Below, in pieces: positions 12,380 to 23,560 of a stretch of 64,000 nucleotides of DNA. Source of the DNA: Eustoma russellianum (Eukaryota > Streptophyta > Magnoliopsida > Gentianales > Gentianaceae); the NCBI GenBank assembly GCA_036186865.1, contig AP025045.1:12509360-12573359 (forward strand). Reading direction: 5' to 3'. The notes under the pieces are model-generated. The model searched no databases. It saw nothing but the letters and a program-made list of their open reading frames with translations, and had not been told where the DNA came from. How positions within the stretch are numbered: position 1 is the first letter of the stretch; the number at the start of each line of letters is the position of its first letter. A program made the translations under genes and the position numbers.

Positions 12380-13570
12380 TTTTTATGGCTAGTGCAATTT
12401 CATGAACTGGAAGATTGCATCAAGCTGGTTCTGCAGTGGGACATTAGTTGGTCCAGTGACACAGTTACTTGATGCATTATGAGCAGTTCCTCTCCAGCTT
12501 CCAGCATGAGTTGCTTGAGATCTCCATGGCTTAGGGTTTTTTCATTGTTCATTAAATTTGGTTGGTGGTCTACCATGCTTGGCATAACACCTGTCTTCAG
12601 TATCCCCATGTTTTTTACAGCATTTGCAAAATTCTTTAGAGTCCACATTCCTTCTGCTGCCATTTTACGGAGGCATGTACCTTCTGGTTACATAATTTGC
12701 AACAATCTGATCTTGACACTCCTTGGTGCAGAGACACTTATTGTAGTGCCTTCAGTATTCGAAGAGGAGCTCATCATTAGTTTGATTATGCTCTTTTCCT
12801 GTCTAATCTCAGAGAACACAGTGTTCACTAAAGAAAGGGGTTTTGTTCCAAGAATTCTTCCTGTTACAGCATCAAATTCTTTATTCAATCCAACCAAGAA
12901 TTTGAAAATTCTCCTTGTCTCAGTGACAGATTTATATAGCTTGCCTGCCTCTTGATTAGGCCATTCATGAGAATCATAAACGTCTATCTGTTACTAGATC
13001 CTCTTTAGCTGTCCAAAGTATACATTCACACGGAGTCTCCCTATTTAATATCATAAAGCATACCATCTAGCTCATAAAACTCAGATATATTCTCAACCTT
13101 TGAATACATTTCTTGAGCTGCCTTCCGGATATCAGTAGCAGTGTCATACAAAATGAAATTATCACTTATGTCCGTGGTCATTGACCCAATTGGCTATGAC
13201 ATGATCATGTAATTCTCAACATCCTATGTTTTGAACTAAACATCATTCTCATTAGGAATCTCAGAATCATGCTTAAGGTAATTTTCCTTACCCTTTCTTG
13301 TGATGAACATTTTGACAGGTCTGGACCATGCTAGATTATTGTTCCCATTCAGTTTGTGATAGGTTATAGTTACAGACGTTGAATCAATGCCGTGACTTGA
13401 ACTTACACCAGTTGCGTTCGTAGGAACAACAACTTGGTTTTGGATATGAGGGGGCTTCACTTCCAACAGATTCCATGTCTTACTTTGTCAGTCAATAGCA
13501 TGCTGGAAGAATGAGGAAGAAGATGAATAGTAGAAAATTTTGAATTTCACTCTCACGAATAGAGCCTTAG
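12380..13570 (-). pseudogene. Copia gag, broken, with a damaged zinc knuckle
   Basis: The N-terminus is visible at 13466-13236 (ITYHKLNGNNNLAWSRPVKMFITRKGK), a Retrotran_gag_3-type start. No ATG is in that frame, so the start is broken. The middle runs through several frames (12897-12688 and others). A CCHC zinc knuckle is recognisable at about 12595-12645 on the minus strand (FCKCCKKHGDTEDRCYAKHG). Its His position appears replaced by Asp. The product would form the virus-like particle and bind element RNA. Confidence 0.75.
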
Positions 13571-13581
13571 CTCTGATACCA
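13571..13581 (-). promoter_or_regulatory. Primer binding site, initiator Met tRNA
   Basis: On the minus strand TGGTATCAGAG directly abuts the 5' LTR end (…TCTATA). It is complementary to the 3' end of plant initiator tRNA-Met. It fixes the LTR boundary at 13582. Confidence 0.9.
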
Positions 13582-13997
13582 TATAGAGAAAACAACACTT
13601 GAATCACTTGTTTTACATAGTACAATGAAGAAACAAACGCTATATTTCTTATTTCTCAGCAATGCATAAATATATACAAACAATGGCAATGGTTACATAG
13701 TCCCATAACAGCAACAACCAACGACTAGTTTGGCTGGGTAAAAACTAATGTGTGGTTCTAATTTTAATCACCAAAACGATGATTGTCCTCTAGTTCTATG
13801 ATTAAATAACATTTATATACAAACAACTAATGATCTTGACTGAAATTTATGAAGATATAAGCTGATGAAAAGGTGTTCAACGCTTTAACAAAATTGCTCG
13901 ATGAAATGCCTGAAAGAAGAACTCAGCAGCTGAACACACTTGTTTCCTCCTGTTATTCCTGTTCTAATTCTTTCCTGATTTGGTTTGCATTCCAACA
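13582..13997 (-). repeat. 5' LTR of the reverse copia element
   Basis: 416 bp, the partner of 8873-9289. The terminus TGTTGGAATGC is lightly changed to TGTTGGAATGCAAACC. Flanked outside by atatt. Confidence 0.9.
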
Positions 13998-14358
13998 ATA
14001 TTTATTTTGGGACTTGTACTAATGGATTTTAGTTTGATATTTTGATATTTTTAAGATATTATGTTAAGTTTTGATTTTGTAATAGATTTGGATATTGCCT
14101 AAATATTTTATATTAATGATTGGAGATTATTTTGAGGATTTTATTTTATGACTTCCGCTGACATTATTTTACATCACTTTGCTAACGTGTAATCGATTTA
14201 TATCAACGCTTTGTGTTTCCCTTAGCAGAATACGACGGTTGAACCGTGTTGAGTACTAAGGCTTGGGATAGGCCGCTTCACACCTCCTCTTCCCCATCCC
14301 CAAAAATCCTCTTCTCTATCAGCCTTTACTCATTTCCTCACCTATAGCCATCTCCCTT
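13998..14358. other. Unassigned AT-rich host sequence (right part)
   Basis: This is the continuation of 8310-8872 after the copia insertion. It holds no coding potential that I can support. A pyrimidine-rich stretch lies at 14280-14350. Confidence 0.4.
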
Positions 14359-14592
14359 TGTTAGACGGATATGGTATGTTTGACCAAAACAGATGGATTT
14401 GGTGGAAGAAAGTTTTTTTCAGTTACAATTTTTCTATTACAATGAGGTCCATTTATAGGATGTTCTTTATTTTAATTATGGAAATACAATTATGTATGCC
14501 AATATTAGAATATTCTAAATGATAGCTAATTACCATGCTTGACCATGATTGTCTCTCATTGATTTGATTGAGAATTCGAGAATATTCTAATA
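14359..14592 (-). repeat. 3' LTR of the truncated reverse copia
   Basis: On the plus strand it runs from TGTTAGACGG to TTCTAATA. The coding-strand start TATTAG is a decayed TGTTAG. The minus-strand purine tract TTGAGGGGGAT at 14593-14603 abuts it, which sets the right boundary. There is no second LTR copy in the window, so the left boundary rests on the TG terminus alone. Confidence 0.65.
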
Positions 14593-14639
14593 ATCCCCCT
14601 CAAGTTGAGTATTAGGGTCTTCAATACCCAACTTACACA

Positions 14640-15930
14640 CTATCGAGTCAAATACCCTTTTCCTGACTGTTCTGCTAAGAATGTCTGCTAATTGATCCTC
14701 TAATCACACGAATAGAAGCTCGACCACTCCTTTGATTTTTTATTTGATGAAGTGTCGGTCCATCCCAACATGTTTGGTCCTATCGTGTTGTACTAGATTT
14801 TCCAAAATACAATAGCTGCTTTGTTGTCACACATTAACTTTGCTGGATTCTTAAGTGGGAAATCAATTTCTGTCATTACCTTTCTTGGCCACATAATCTC
14901 CTGAATTCCTTTCACAATGCCTCTAAATTCAGCTTCATCACTAGAAAAGGAGACTACCTTCTGCTTCTTATGTCTCCACGTTACTATATTTCCTCTACTT
15001 AAAGTAAAGTATCCTGAAGTGGATCATCTATCATTTGGTTTCCCTGCTCAATCAGCATTAGTGTAAATTTCAACATCTAGATGCCTATTCTTTCTGAACA
15101 ACATACCTCTTCCTGGCGTTCCTTTGAGATACCGCACTATCCGCATGACTGTGTTTTTCTCCTGAGGGTTATGCATAAACTGGCTTACTACTCCCACTGT
15201 ATATGCAATGTCATGTCTAATGTGTGATAAATATATTAGCTTCCCTACTAACCTCTGGTATTGGTCCCTCTATCCTAATAAGCTTTTTTTTTATTTTATC
15301 TGTAGCTTATGATTCACGATCATCAGAGTATCACACGGCTTACAATCAACCATCTCGACTTCAGCCAGTATAACCAAAAACTTTGATCCTAAGAAATATT
15401 TCAAATTGTCTAGATCCTTCATTTCAAATTACTTGAACAGGCGCTTCGAAGTTGATCAATTTCTTTTTCATCATTCTCGGTAATGATCATGTCATCAACA
15501 TAGATGATCAAGCAATTAGCCAGGTTTCCATTTCGTTTGAAGAACATAGTGCGATCAACATTACTTTGTTTGTATCCGTTCTTTCTCAAATCCATCATAA
15601 ATCTCCCAAACTACGCACGAAAAGATTGTTTCAGTCCATAGAGCGTCATTTTCAAATTACACTTCATGTTCCCTGAAAACTTCTGAGAATCCTGGTGGTG
15701 CCTCCATATATACCTCCTCTTCTAACTCTCTGTGTAAAAATATGTTTCTTACGTCAAACTGAAGAAGTTGCCAGTTATTATTTGATGCAACTAATAATAG
15801 CACTCTGATAGTATGGATCTTGGGTAAAGTAAAAAAATGTCTCTGAGAAATCAATACTGTATATATATGTATATCCCTTTGCTACTAGTCTTGTTTTATG
15901 CCGTTATGCCTCAATTCCCAAACCAACCAC
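14640..15930 (-). pseudogene. Copia reverse transcriptase and RNase H fragment
   Basis: The RT start is seen at about 15905-15700 on the minus strand (HKTRLVAKGY, then LLQFDVRNIFLHRELEEEVYMEAPPGF). The catalytic motif LIIYVDD is intact near 15490-15510. RNase H follows from about 15020 to 14660, with a recognisable SSDEAEFRG segment. Frameshifts and stops interrupt all of it. It is a fragment of a copia polyprotein and cannot act alone. Confidence 0.8.
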
Positions 15931-15974
15931 TACATTCCCAGCATCAAAAACCAAAGTTCTTTTGATTGATGTTC

Positions 15975-16591
15975 AAAACTATTGCTTTGGGAATTTGGAA
16001 TAATGAATCGTTTGAAGAGATTGCGGGTTTGACATATGAAGAGCAATTGTCAAAGGAATCGAGATTCTTATGATCAAAAACTCAAAGGGTAAAATAGTAT
16101 CCAAAGATGAAGATGACTACACCGATGAAGACAAACTCAAGTTTTCCATCAATAGAAAAGCATTTGATATTCTTTAAAGTGCTCTAAGCACCACTGAGCT
16201 TGTTAGACTTCAAGGTCTTGAAACATCTCATAAAGCATGAAAAGGCTAGAGATGATTCACCAAGAGACTAAACAAGTAAAGATGGCCAATAAGCTTATGC
16301 TCATGAAGGAGTACAAAATTTTCGGCATGAAAAGTGGCAAAAGAATTGAGGAAACTATTGATCGATTTACTCGAATTGTTAATCAACTTTCTATGGTTGC
16401 TAAGAAAATATCAAATGAAGATCTTGTTCCAGAACTTCTCAAGTCTTTTCCAAGAGAATGAACATCCAAAGTAATGGTCGTAGCCGAGTCTGACAATCTC
16501 AAGACTCTTATGCTTGATGAACCATCAAGAAATTTTTTGACTCATGAAATCTTAATTGATGAGCAAAATAAGATGTATCCAATCAGGCATT
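15975..16591 (+). pseudogene. Copia gag, 5' portion, interrupted by the SIRE-like element
   Basis: The best-preserved part is 16237-16461 (KRLEMIHQETKQVKMANKLML … RIEETIDRFTRIVNQL), a UBN2/Retrotran_gag_2-type gag. The upstream segment at 16100-16236 (DEDKLKFSINRKAFDIL) is the same domain, with a TAA and other breaks. It stops at the SIRE-like LTR start at 16592. The rest of gag, including the zinc knuckle, resumes at 54090. No 5' LTR or PBS is seen upstream; reverse-strand copia abuts it, so the element is 5' truncated. Confidence 0.8.
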
Positions 16592-16948
16592 TGTAGAGAA
16601 AAAGGGGTTTGACTGATTAAAAAATGCATGATTTAAATAACGTGTATTAAAGAAATGCATGACATATTTTATGACATGACATGTTTTTGCATAAAACTTG
16701 CCTTATATAGTTCATATATAATGTTGTCGTACTAACGAGCCATGAAGCTTTAAAGCTTACATCAAATGGCAAGCATTTGTTGTGTTTGAACTATTTTCAG
16801 GTGCCATCATTAATGAACTAAACTAGTTCATTAAGTGAAGTACTTAGTTAAATGAACTATGTAGTTTATTAAATGGAGATATATTTGGAGAAGGCATGAT
16901 GGCAACAAACATGGAAATGGAAGGTCTCCTCCCACCCCTCATCACACG

Positions 16949-16950
<2 letters not shown>

Positions 16951-16996
<46 letters not shown>
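16951..16996. repeat. (AT)23 microsatellite
   Basis: 46 bp of uninterrupted AT. The paired 3' LTR has only a short tract here (51430-51442), and the solo LTR at 4823 has one at about 5180-5193. The tract has therefore changed length since the two LTRs were made identical. Confidence 0.95.
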
Positions 16997-16999
<3 letters not shown>

Positions 17000-17888
17000 G
17001 ATTTTTTATAAAAAGGCACAATACACATATATTCCGACGTACTACCAACACCTTACATATATTACGAACGTACGTCAACGTCACACCCCTATACTTACCT
17101 CATATTTATGAGTATATTCAGGTCTTATATCATATAATATAAGTCATGGTGATGACAAATTTATTACGACATGTTAAAAGGTTCTAAACCAAAAATTGTC
17201 GTATCGGGTGAATACCAAAACTTCGCCAACGTGTCATGTACTTGCCATATATAGATGGCCAGCCCCTCACTTCAAAAATGGCCACAAATTTCGTGGCTTA
17301 CATGGTATATACAGCTATAAAATCATTCAATGTCGGCACACACAAATCACCCCAAATTAAGGCCACATTGTGGAGATTCCAAATTCAATTTTTTTCACAT
17401 GTTGGGCGCCACTTTAAATCAGCCATAAGTGCTGAATATTAAAGTTTAATTTATGTATATTGTGTGTAACATAATAAATATAACATGTGTAAAAAGTTGG
17501 AATTTAATCGGAGAAAAATCGTGTAATCGACAAACGTCGAAAATTGGGTTTTCTACGAACACGACACATGGAACATTTTTGACATGGCATATAATATATA
17601 TCTAGATACTTTTTACATGCTCTATACATTTTAAAGTGTTCTAGGAAAATCACTTAAGGGATGATTGGAATATACCATGTGTGTATAATTATATGTGCAC
17701 TATTTTACAAAGTTTGCAAAAATAAATTCAGCACATGTTCAAGTTCATCATCACACGCCTATCTTAGATTGATGAAGCATATGTGGAGCTTTGTTGGCAT
17801 CTTGATTGGCCAAGAATGAAGTATACAATGTTGGTGACATAAAGAAAGGAGTTATATAAGGTAACATTTCAAACTTTGTCACATTTGT

Positions 17889-17917
17889 AACACATGCTGA
17901 AAAATTCAGCATGTGTT
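17889..17917. repeat. LTR hairpin motif, first copy
   Basis: Arms aacacatgctga and tcagcatgtgtt (12 bp, perfect) with spacer aaaat. The matching site in the 3' LTR is 52322-52349. Confidence 0.8.
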
Positions 17918-18050
17918 GATTAGAGCTGGCCGAATTTTAGCTACTAAATGAGCCATATTTACTATTTTGAATTATATGAATTGATTGAAAGATAGTATGG
18001 CAATGTTTTGAATATATTATGGAAATAATCAAGTGATATTTTCAAATATC

Positions 18051-18079
18051 ACACATGCTGAAAATTTCAGCATTTGTGT
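18051..18079. repeat. LTR hairpin motif, second copy
   Basis: Arms acacatgctga and ttcagcattt(gtgt), with one mismatch. The 3' LTR copy at 52483-52509 is perfect, so this arm mutated after insertion. Confidence 0.75.
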
Positions 18080-18236
18080 AATGCACTTGGCCGATTTTAT
18101 GGCCTTCTTCGTGACTAATTTTTATTCCAAAATTAGTGGAAATATTATGTACTAAATGATGATTGATTTCTTCTTTATTTTTAAGGAATTAATCAAATGC
18201 AAACTTGGCAACAATTTGAATAAAGTGTGAATATTA

Positions 18237-18260
18237 CACATGCTGAAATTTCAGCATGTG
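18237..18260. repeat. LTR hairpin motif, third copy
   Basis: Arms cacatgctga and tcagcatgtg (10 bp, perfect) with spacer aaat. The 3' LTR copy at 52670-52691 carries a single change (cagaaa for ctgaaa). Confidence 0.75.
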
Positions 18261-18446
18261 GAGAAGCATGATGGCCGAATTCTTTGATGGAAAATGGAGA
18301 TATTTGTCTTGCTAATTATGTGGAATTATTATGTGATTTATGGAAACACTTTTATGGCTAATTGGCACATGTTCTTAAGGATTATTTTTAGATTTATCTA
18401 GTCATCAAATGATGACAACTTCCATCCAATCAATGAGTACCAAGTA

Positions 18447-21400
18447 TGTAGCACCCGCACCCGGCCTAGCCAGATACGGTGCGTCCGCCGTACTTCACTA
18501 CAGAGAGTACCAGGTGTCAGTCCATAACATATCAAAGTCAAAAATAAATTATGTGGACTTTCATGCTTACACGTCAACAAGTAGGCAAAACCGTGGCAGC
18601 GTCTAAACATCCATCATCAGTTTTACAGACATGTTCACAAAATACGGAAATGCAAAAGTCAATGTTTCCAACATTAATTCATAAAAGTTCATCAATCACT
18701 TCCATCGTAGCAGAAATCCTTATCGTCCTCCTCTTGCTCTTCTACGGATAAAGAACCCTAGGTGCCTCTTCGATCCACTCGACCCTATTTTCTGCAGGTT
18801 CTGGGAGGAAAAATAAGGGGGTGAGTGACAACGTCACCAGCAAGTAAACCATAAATAATCGTGAACTAAATGGAAAGTACATACAAGAACCGAACCCCAA
18901 ATTTCTGTTTAGAGACATGCCTGACCTTCCATCCAATATCCGTAAGTAACCAGCTCACAACTTATTAAAGATCATAACTTATTTAAAGATCATAACTTAA
19001 GAGATATCAAGTCATAACATCTTAGCCTAGATAACATTGAAACAAATATTCGGCTAATCATGTAATGTAACATGCATGAGTATGCACATGTGATGCATCG
19101 TGATAAACATAAGGATAAGTTCTTTCCTTCTTTCTTTCAAAACATCGTCGTCAATAAAACAAGAGAGTGTTCAGATCTATTCTCTCCGGGCATGTACGGT
19201 CATAATCATCATAATCAGGTCTGTTCTCTCCAGGCCTGAACGGTCATAATCTTCAGACCAATTAACCCCGGATCTGGAGCGGGTCCTGCTAGCCAAAAAT
19301 ATACGGTACCGAGGGAAAGCATTCTTTTCAAAACGAAATCTTTTCTTTAAAAAAACGCTTTTTCATCATTCTTTGTCATAAAATCAGTTTCATAAATCAT
19401 TTAAGTGACGATGATGTAATGTATGGCATGTACCATGCGATTCGTGACATGATGCGTTACATACATACAAGTACAATCTTATTCTTTGGGCTGGAAAAAT
19501 TTCCAGAATTATCATTCTGTTTGTACGGTCTCAACACCTCATGTTTTAGGCCCATTATCATGATTTCTTGTCATACATATGCGTAAGGGTGTCTTTTCTA
19601 CTTGCCATAAAATTTTCGTAACGTTTCGAGATATGTAAGACCCTTAAACAAATAAATTACCAAACAGGGTACTGCTGAATTCAGCAGTGCAGTACCCTTC
19701 TTTCACCTTTCTTTTAAGCCCAATAAATTTATTTAATTTGTGCCAAACCTGAAAAAATACTGTAAACATGCCAATAAATATTGTGCATAAGCCCAATCCG
19801 ATTAAACAGGTCTAAATTACAAGAACGAAGCCTCCAATTAGTTTCGTAATTTCGGCCCAGTTTTACAGTTTAGTAGTGTTCGCTTTACTTCGGTATTTAC
19901 CCCTTCAAATAATTATTCCAGGCTGATTAATTTACATGGACATGCTCACCTATGTCCTAAGTCATTGACATAAAATTTCTGGAGTAACATAATAACTTTC
20001 AAGGGGTCTTTTATTCATCTTTCCAAAACGGGTACATGCTGATTTCTGGAGTGACCAGCTTTACTACGAAATTTATTGTGACCAAACCGTAAGTCCTTTT
20101 TCAAAAATTCCAACTTACAGACTTAGTACACATAGGGATAGCATCCTACAACAAATCAGCCCATTTTCGTATTTCTAAGGTCCATTTTTGCGTCAATCAG
20201 TACACCACTTAAATTCTGTCCAGTCCAGTAAATTTCTGCTTGACCAGTTTTACTAAAAATTCCATTAAGGAAAAACCACAACTTATTTTACCAAAATTCC
20301 AACTATCATATTTACTAAATACATAGGGCTAATGTCATACCAAAAATTAGCTTAATTTCATACTCCTAAGATCCATTTTAAGGTCGGACAAAATGTCACA
20401 TTATTCTGCCCTGTTCCAGTAATTCCCATTCTTGTCACTTTTCCTTACTAAAGGTGTTCCAACTTGAGTTATTCTTCATGAATGGCTTACTAATCATCAA
20501 ATACACCTTATAGCATAAACTTTGCAGGTTCTAAGACATGCTAAAGGTCATCTACAAATCACTTCAAAAAGGGTTTGAAGTCACACATAACACACCTTGT
20601 TCTTGTATCTTTTGTTCATAATAAAATCTATTCTTGGTATAATTAGTGTATACGTACCATACCCCCAAGACAGCCCATTTCATACACATACAAGGGCTTA
20701 AATCATATTTCCATAATGAACATATTACACCTAAGTCATAAAGCATACATCTTGTACACATCCTTTACCCCATAAGTTACAATCTAACCCAAGAACCACA
20801 TTTATCCCTCATTTTCGTCCAACCGTCCCCCTCACATGTCAAAGAAGAAAAATTTGCCACATTCATCTTATATTAACATCATATTCATACTTAAAAAGAG
20901 CAACGAATCCACCTTTGAAGAAAATCTCATACATGCAAGCCACTTATCTTAGAAACCGAAAGTTTCATGCTTCAAACGTATCATTTCACATCTAAGATTA
21001 AAACTTAGTAACATCTAGACATTCAAGCACATACTTTCACACACAAGTCATGAACATTTATAGTGTACTTGCCTTTTTCAAGCTTACACCTTTTCTTAGC
21101 TTGGAATGTGTATGGAATGAGTGAAGTCTTCCTCCTCTTCACTACATATTCCCCACGGTTTGGAGGAGGAAAAGAACAAACATTAGCTTTTATCTCAAGT
21201 ACAAGATAGAGTTAAATGGAGGCTTAGATGGTCTTACCAAAGTGATTCTTGGAGGTTGAGATGGTCCTAACCAACCAAAGGTCAACCTTCCTTAGTTCTT
21301 CAAAATTCTTCTCCTAGTGACTCCTTGAAGGTCACGGTTCCAAAAGAAACAAGGGTGTCTTGTGAGCGTTACCATGTAAAACATAAAACACTCTCAAGGA

Positions 21401-22322
21401 GTTTATAGTGCACTCACCTAGACCAAGTTTGCACTTGGAGGACTCTTGAATCTTCTTGTTTCCCTTCTTGCCGTGTGCTTTGGAGAAAAGAGAGGAAAAG
21501 TTTCTTACTCTTTGTGAGTTCTTGAGGGTTGAGAGTAAGAGAGAGTTCTAGGGGTTTCTTGTAGCAAGTTTTCTTCACTTAGGCTAAGGGGTTAGCCGTT
21601 GGAAGAAAGAGAGGGAATAAGGGGTTACCATGGCATGGTTAGGATAATTAACTTTAGTTACTTTAGCCAATCAAGGTTAATTTATGACTAATTTGTGTTA
21701 CTTTATCCAATCATAGTTACTTTTAGGCTAACTTGAGTTACTTTAACCTTGTGGTTAATATAAAGTAACCATGGTAAGGTTTGAAATTCTCCTTGGTTAA
21801 CCATAGTGAGGATCCGGCGGTTAGGGCCTTAAATGACCCTTACCATGCTTAATTCTGTTTAATGAAAAGCTATGTGAATAGTTGCCTCCTTTTTAATTAA
21901 TTATTTCCCTTTTTTTCTTCCTAAAATATAATTAGGAAAAATTATGATCCTCCTTGGACACATAGGGCCGAAACTTTGTGGGAGTTGGGAAAAAATTGTC
22001 CCACCACTTAAAATGGTTTAATTACTATTTGGGCTTATTTAAAGAAGGCCCTTATGATTAGCCTTCTTTTCATTTGAAAGAAAACCTTCTAAGGCCCTTT
22101 TTTTTATCCTTGTGGCCGAAATCTCCTAGGCCCTTAGGGGTGAATTGGCCACTTCACATAGTCCATACTTCATGCTTGAATTATTATACAATATTTTCCT
22201 TAACACGAATCTAATCGAAGAAGTAATCATAAAACTAAATAAATTGTACTTGAAGATGCAACTTTTCATAAATTCACTTAGACAAGTCTCAAGTACAATG
22301 TGATGCCTCGTTGGGTACAACA
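18447..22322 (-). repeat. Gypsy-1 3' LTR (left copy)
   Basis: Plus-strand reading runs TGTAGCACCC to GGGTACAACA. It is collinear with 27405-31446 but 166 bp shorter. Part of that comes from two 44-bp tandem units here against four, more diverged, in the other LTR. It holds no supported gene; short open frames in it (for example near 18742-18936 and 20564-20761) recur in the other LTR because the LTRs are duplicates. Confidence 0.95.
19172..19258. repeat. 44-bp tandem repeat, two units, in Gypsy-1 left LTR
   Basis: Units start at cagatctattctctcc (19172) and caggtctgttctctcc (19216), each followed by a gg(g)c(c)tg..acggtcataatc block. Confidence 0.8.
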
Positions 22323-22335
22323 TCCTCCCCCTGAT
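22323..22335 (-). promoter_or_regulatory. Gypsy-1 polypurine tract
   Basis: On the minus strand ATCAGGGGGAGGA directly precedes the 3' LTR terminus TGTTGTACCC. Confidence 0.85.
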
Positions 22336-22366
22336 TTCAAGTTTCGTCCTCGAAACTTAAGAGCAC

Positions 22367-22574
22367 TTAATCAAAAAGGTGAGGATACAGGTTCTTCATG
22401 GTTTCTTCTATCTCCCAAGTGGCCTCATCAATAGCGTGGTGCTTCCATTGCACCTTAACCATAGGAATAGATCGTTTCTTCAGAACCTTTTCCTTGCGAT
22501 CAACAATCCTTTCTGGTTCTTCTACGTATGTCGCGTCGGCTTCAACTTTCAAAGGTTGTTCCTCTATGATATGG
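22367..22574 (-). pseudogene. Gypsy-1 chromodomain (polyprotein C-terminus)
   Basis: The segment MVKVQWKHHAIDEATWE followed by EETMKNLYPHLFD is a chromodomain fold motif with the conserved W-x(8)-W spacing and the LYPHLF terminus typical of Tekay/Del polyproteins. It ends at a stop at 22367. Chromodomains on gypsy integrases are thought to guide insertion to marked chromatin. A 1-bp deletion near 22600 separates it from the integrase frame. Confidence 0.85.
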
Positions 22575-23560
22575 CTAGGTTCGTGCACATACTGACGAAG
22601 TTGTGATGTGAAATACATCATGCAATTGGGATAGCGACGGCGGTAGTGCTAATCGGTAAGCGACTTCTCCAACTCTTTCAAGGATCTCATAGGGTCCAAT
22701 AAACCTTGGGCTTAACTTCCCTTTGATACCAAATCTTTTAACTCCTTTGGATGGCGATACTTTCAAGAATACCTTTTCTCCTGCTTGAAATTCCAATGGC
22801 CGCCGTTTCTCGTCTGCCCAAATCTTACTTCTATCTTGGGCCGCTTGTAACCTTTGCTTTATGATCATTATCTTCTCTGAAGTCTGTTCAACTAGATCAG
22901 GTCCAGTGAAAATATTATCTCCAATTTCGTCCCAGTAGAGTGGAGAACGACACTTTCTTCTGTAAAGTGCTTCATACGGAGCCATCCCAATAGATCGATG
23001 ATAACTGTTGTTATAAGAAAACTCCACCAATTTGAGACTCTTGTCCCAACTCCCTCCAAATTCAAGCGTACAAGCTCGCAACATGTCTTCTAGCGTTTGG
23101 ATGGTCCTTTCCGATTGACCATCCGTTCGAGGGTGAAATGCAGAGCTCATTCGTATCTCGGTGCCCATCGCTTTTTGAAAAGCTGTCCAAAATCGTGATG
23201 TAAAGCGAGGGTCGGGTCACATACAATTCTTATGGGTACTCCATAAAGGATCAAAATTTGGTTAACATACACCGTAGCCAACTTTTCCATGGGAGCCTTG
23301 ATCATCATAGCCATGAAGTGAGCGGATTTTGTTAGACGATCAACAACCACCCAAATGGCATCATATCCATTCTTTGTCCTTGGTAGGTCAGTCACGAAGT
23401 CTATAGTAATATGATCCCACTTCCACTCGGGAACTTCTAGGGGTTGTAGTAATCCAGTGGGTCTCTGATGTTCCGCTTTTACCTTCTGGCAAACAAGGCA
23501 TTTCTCTACAAATTCTGCAATTTGCCTCTTCATGACATGACACCAGAATCTTTGCTTTAA
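22575..23560 (-). pseudogene. Gypsy-1 integrase
   Basis: The zinc-binding region contains HNSRLSIHPG and CLVCQ (about 23600-23450). The core's first Asp is in DHITIDFVTDLPRT. The second Asp region (VCDPTLAL) is disrupted by a 1-bp loss near 23213, where Gypsy-2 keeps VCDHDPRFTSRF. The third residue is Glu in DGQSERTIQTLED (23150-23070). The C-terminal GPY/F-like region (GKLSPRFIGPYEIL) is intact. It should insert the element DNA, but it is split into two frames here. Confidence 0.9.

Larger units (their letters stand above)
8873..13997 (-). mobile_element. Complete but decayed Ty1/copia retrotransposon, reverse strand
   Basis: The 5125-bp element has two LTRs of 417 and 416 bp. A Met-tRNA PBS directly abuts the 5' LTR, and a purine tract directly abuts the 3' LTR. 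Reading from the right on the minus strand the order is gag, protease, integrase, reverse transcriptase, RNase H, which is copia order. Flanking 5-mers gtatt (8868-8872) and atatt (13998-14002) are an imperfect target duplication. Many frameshifts and stops make it non-autonomous. The N-terminal gag resembles the Retrotran_gag_3 type seen in Ale/Retrofit-like copia, but the lineage is not certain. Confidence 0.9.
14359..15930 (-). mobile_element. 3' half of a second reverse-strand copia element
   Basis: Reading leftward on the minus strand there is RT, RNase H, a purine tract and one short LTR. The 5' half (5' LTR, PBS, gag, protease, integrase) is missing: sequence identifiable as this element stops near 15905-15930, where a forward copia gag begins soon after. 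It is a different family from 8873-13997: the LTR is only about 234 bp and unrelated in sequence. Confidence 0.8.
16592..18446 (+). repeat. SIRE-like 5' LTR, left part (ends in AAGTA target site)
   Basis: It starts TGTAGAGAAAAAGGGG, matching 51065. It runs collinear with the 3' LTR up to caagta at 18441-18446, where Gypsy-1 enters, and resumes at 31452. It contains hairpin motifs at 17889-17917, 18051-18079 and 18237-18260 and an expanded AT repeat at 16951. No gene is seen. Confidence 0.95.

Noticed and set aside
13571..13581. tRNA-Met-like strings (also 27386, 32661, 39902) as tRNA genes
   Set aside because: Only 11-18 bases match the tRNA 3' end, and each lies just inside a 5' LTR. They are primer binding sites.
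16587..16591. Target duplication of the SIRE-like element (gcatt / aaatt)
   Set aside because: Only three of five bases agree. The collinear copia gag on both sides supports the insertion instead.
16869..17111. Overlapping frames on both strands around 16900-17100
   Set aside because: They translate the AT microsatellite (Ile-Tyr runs) and carry no domain.
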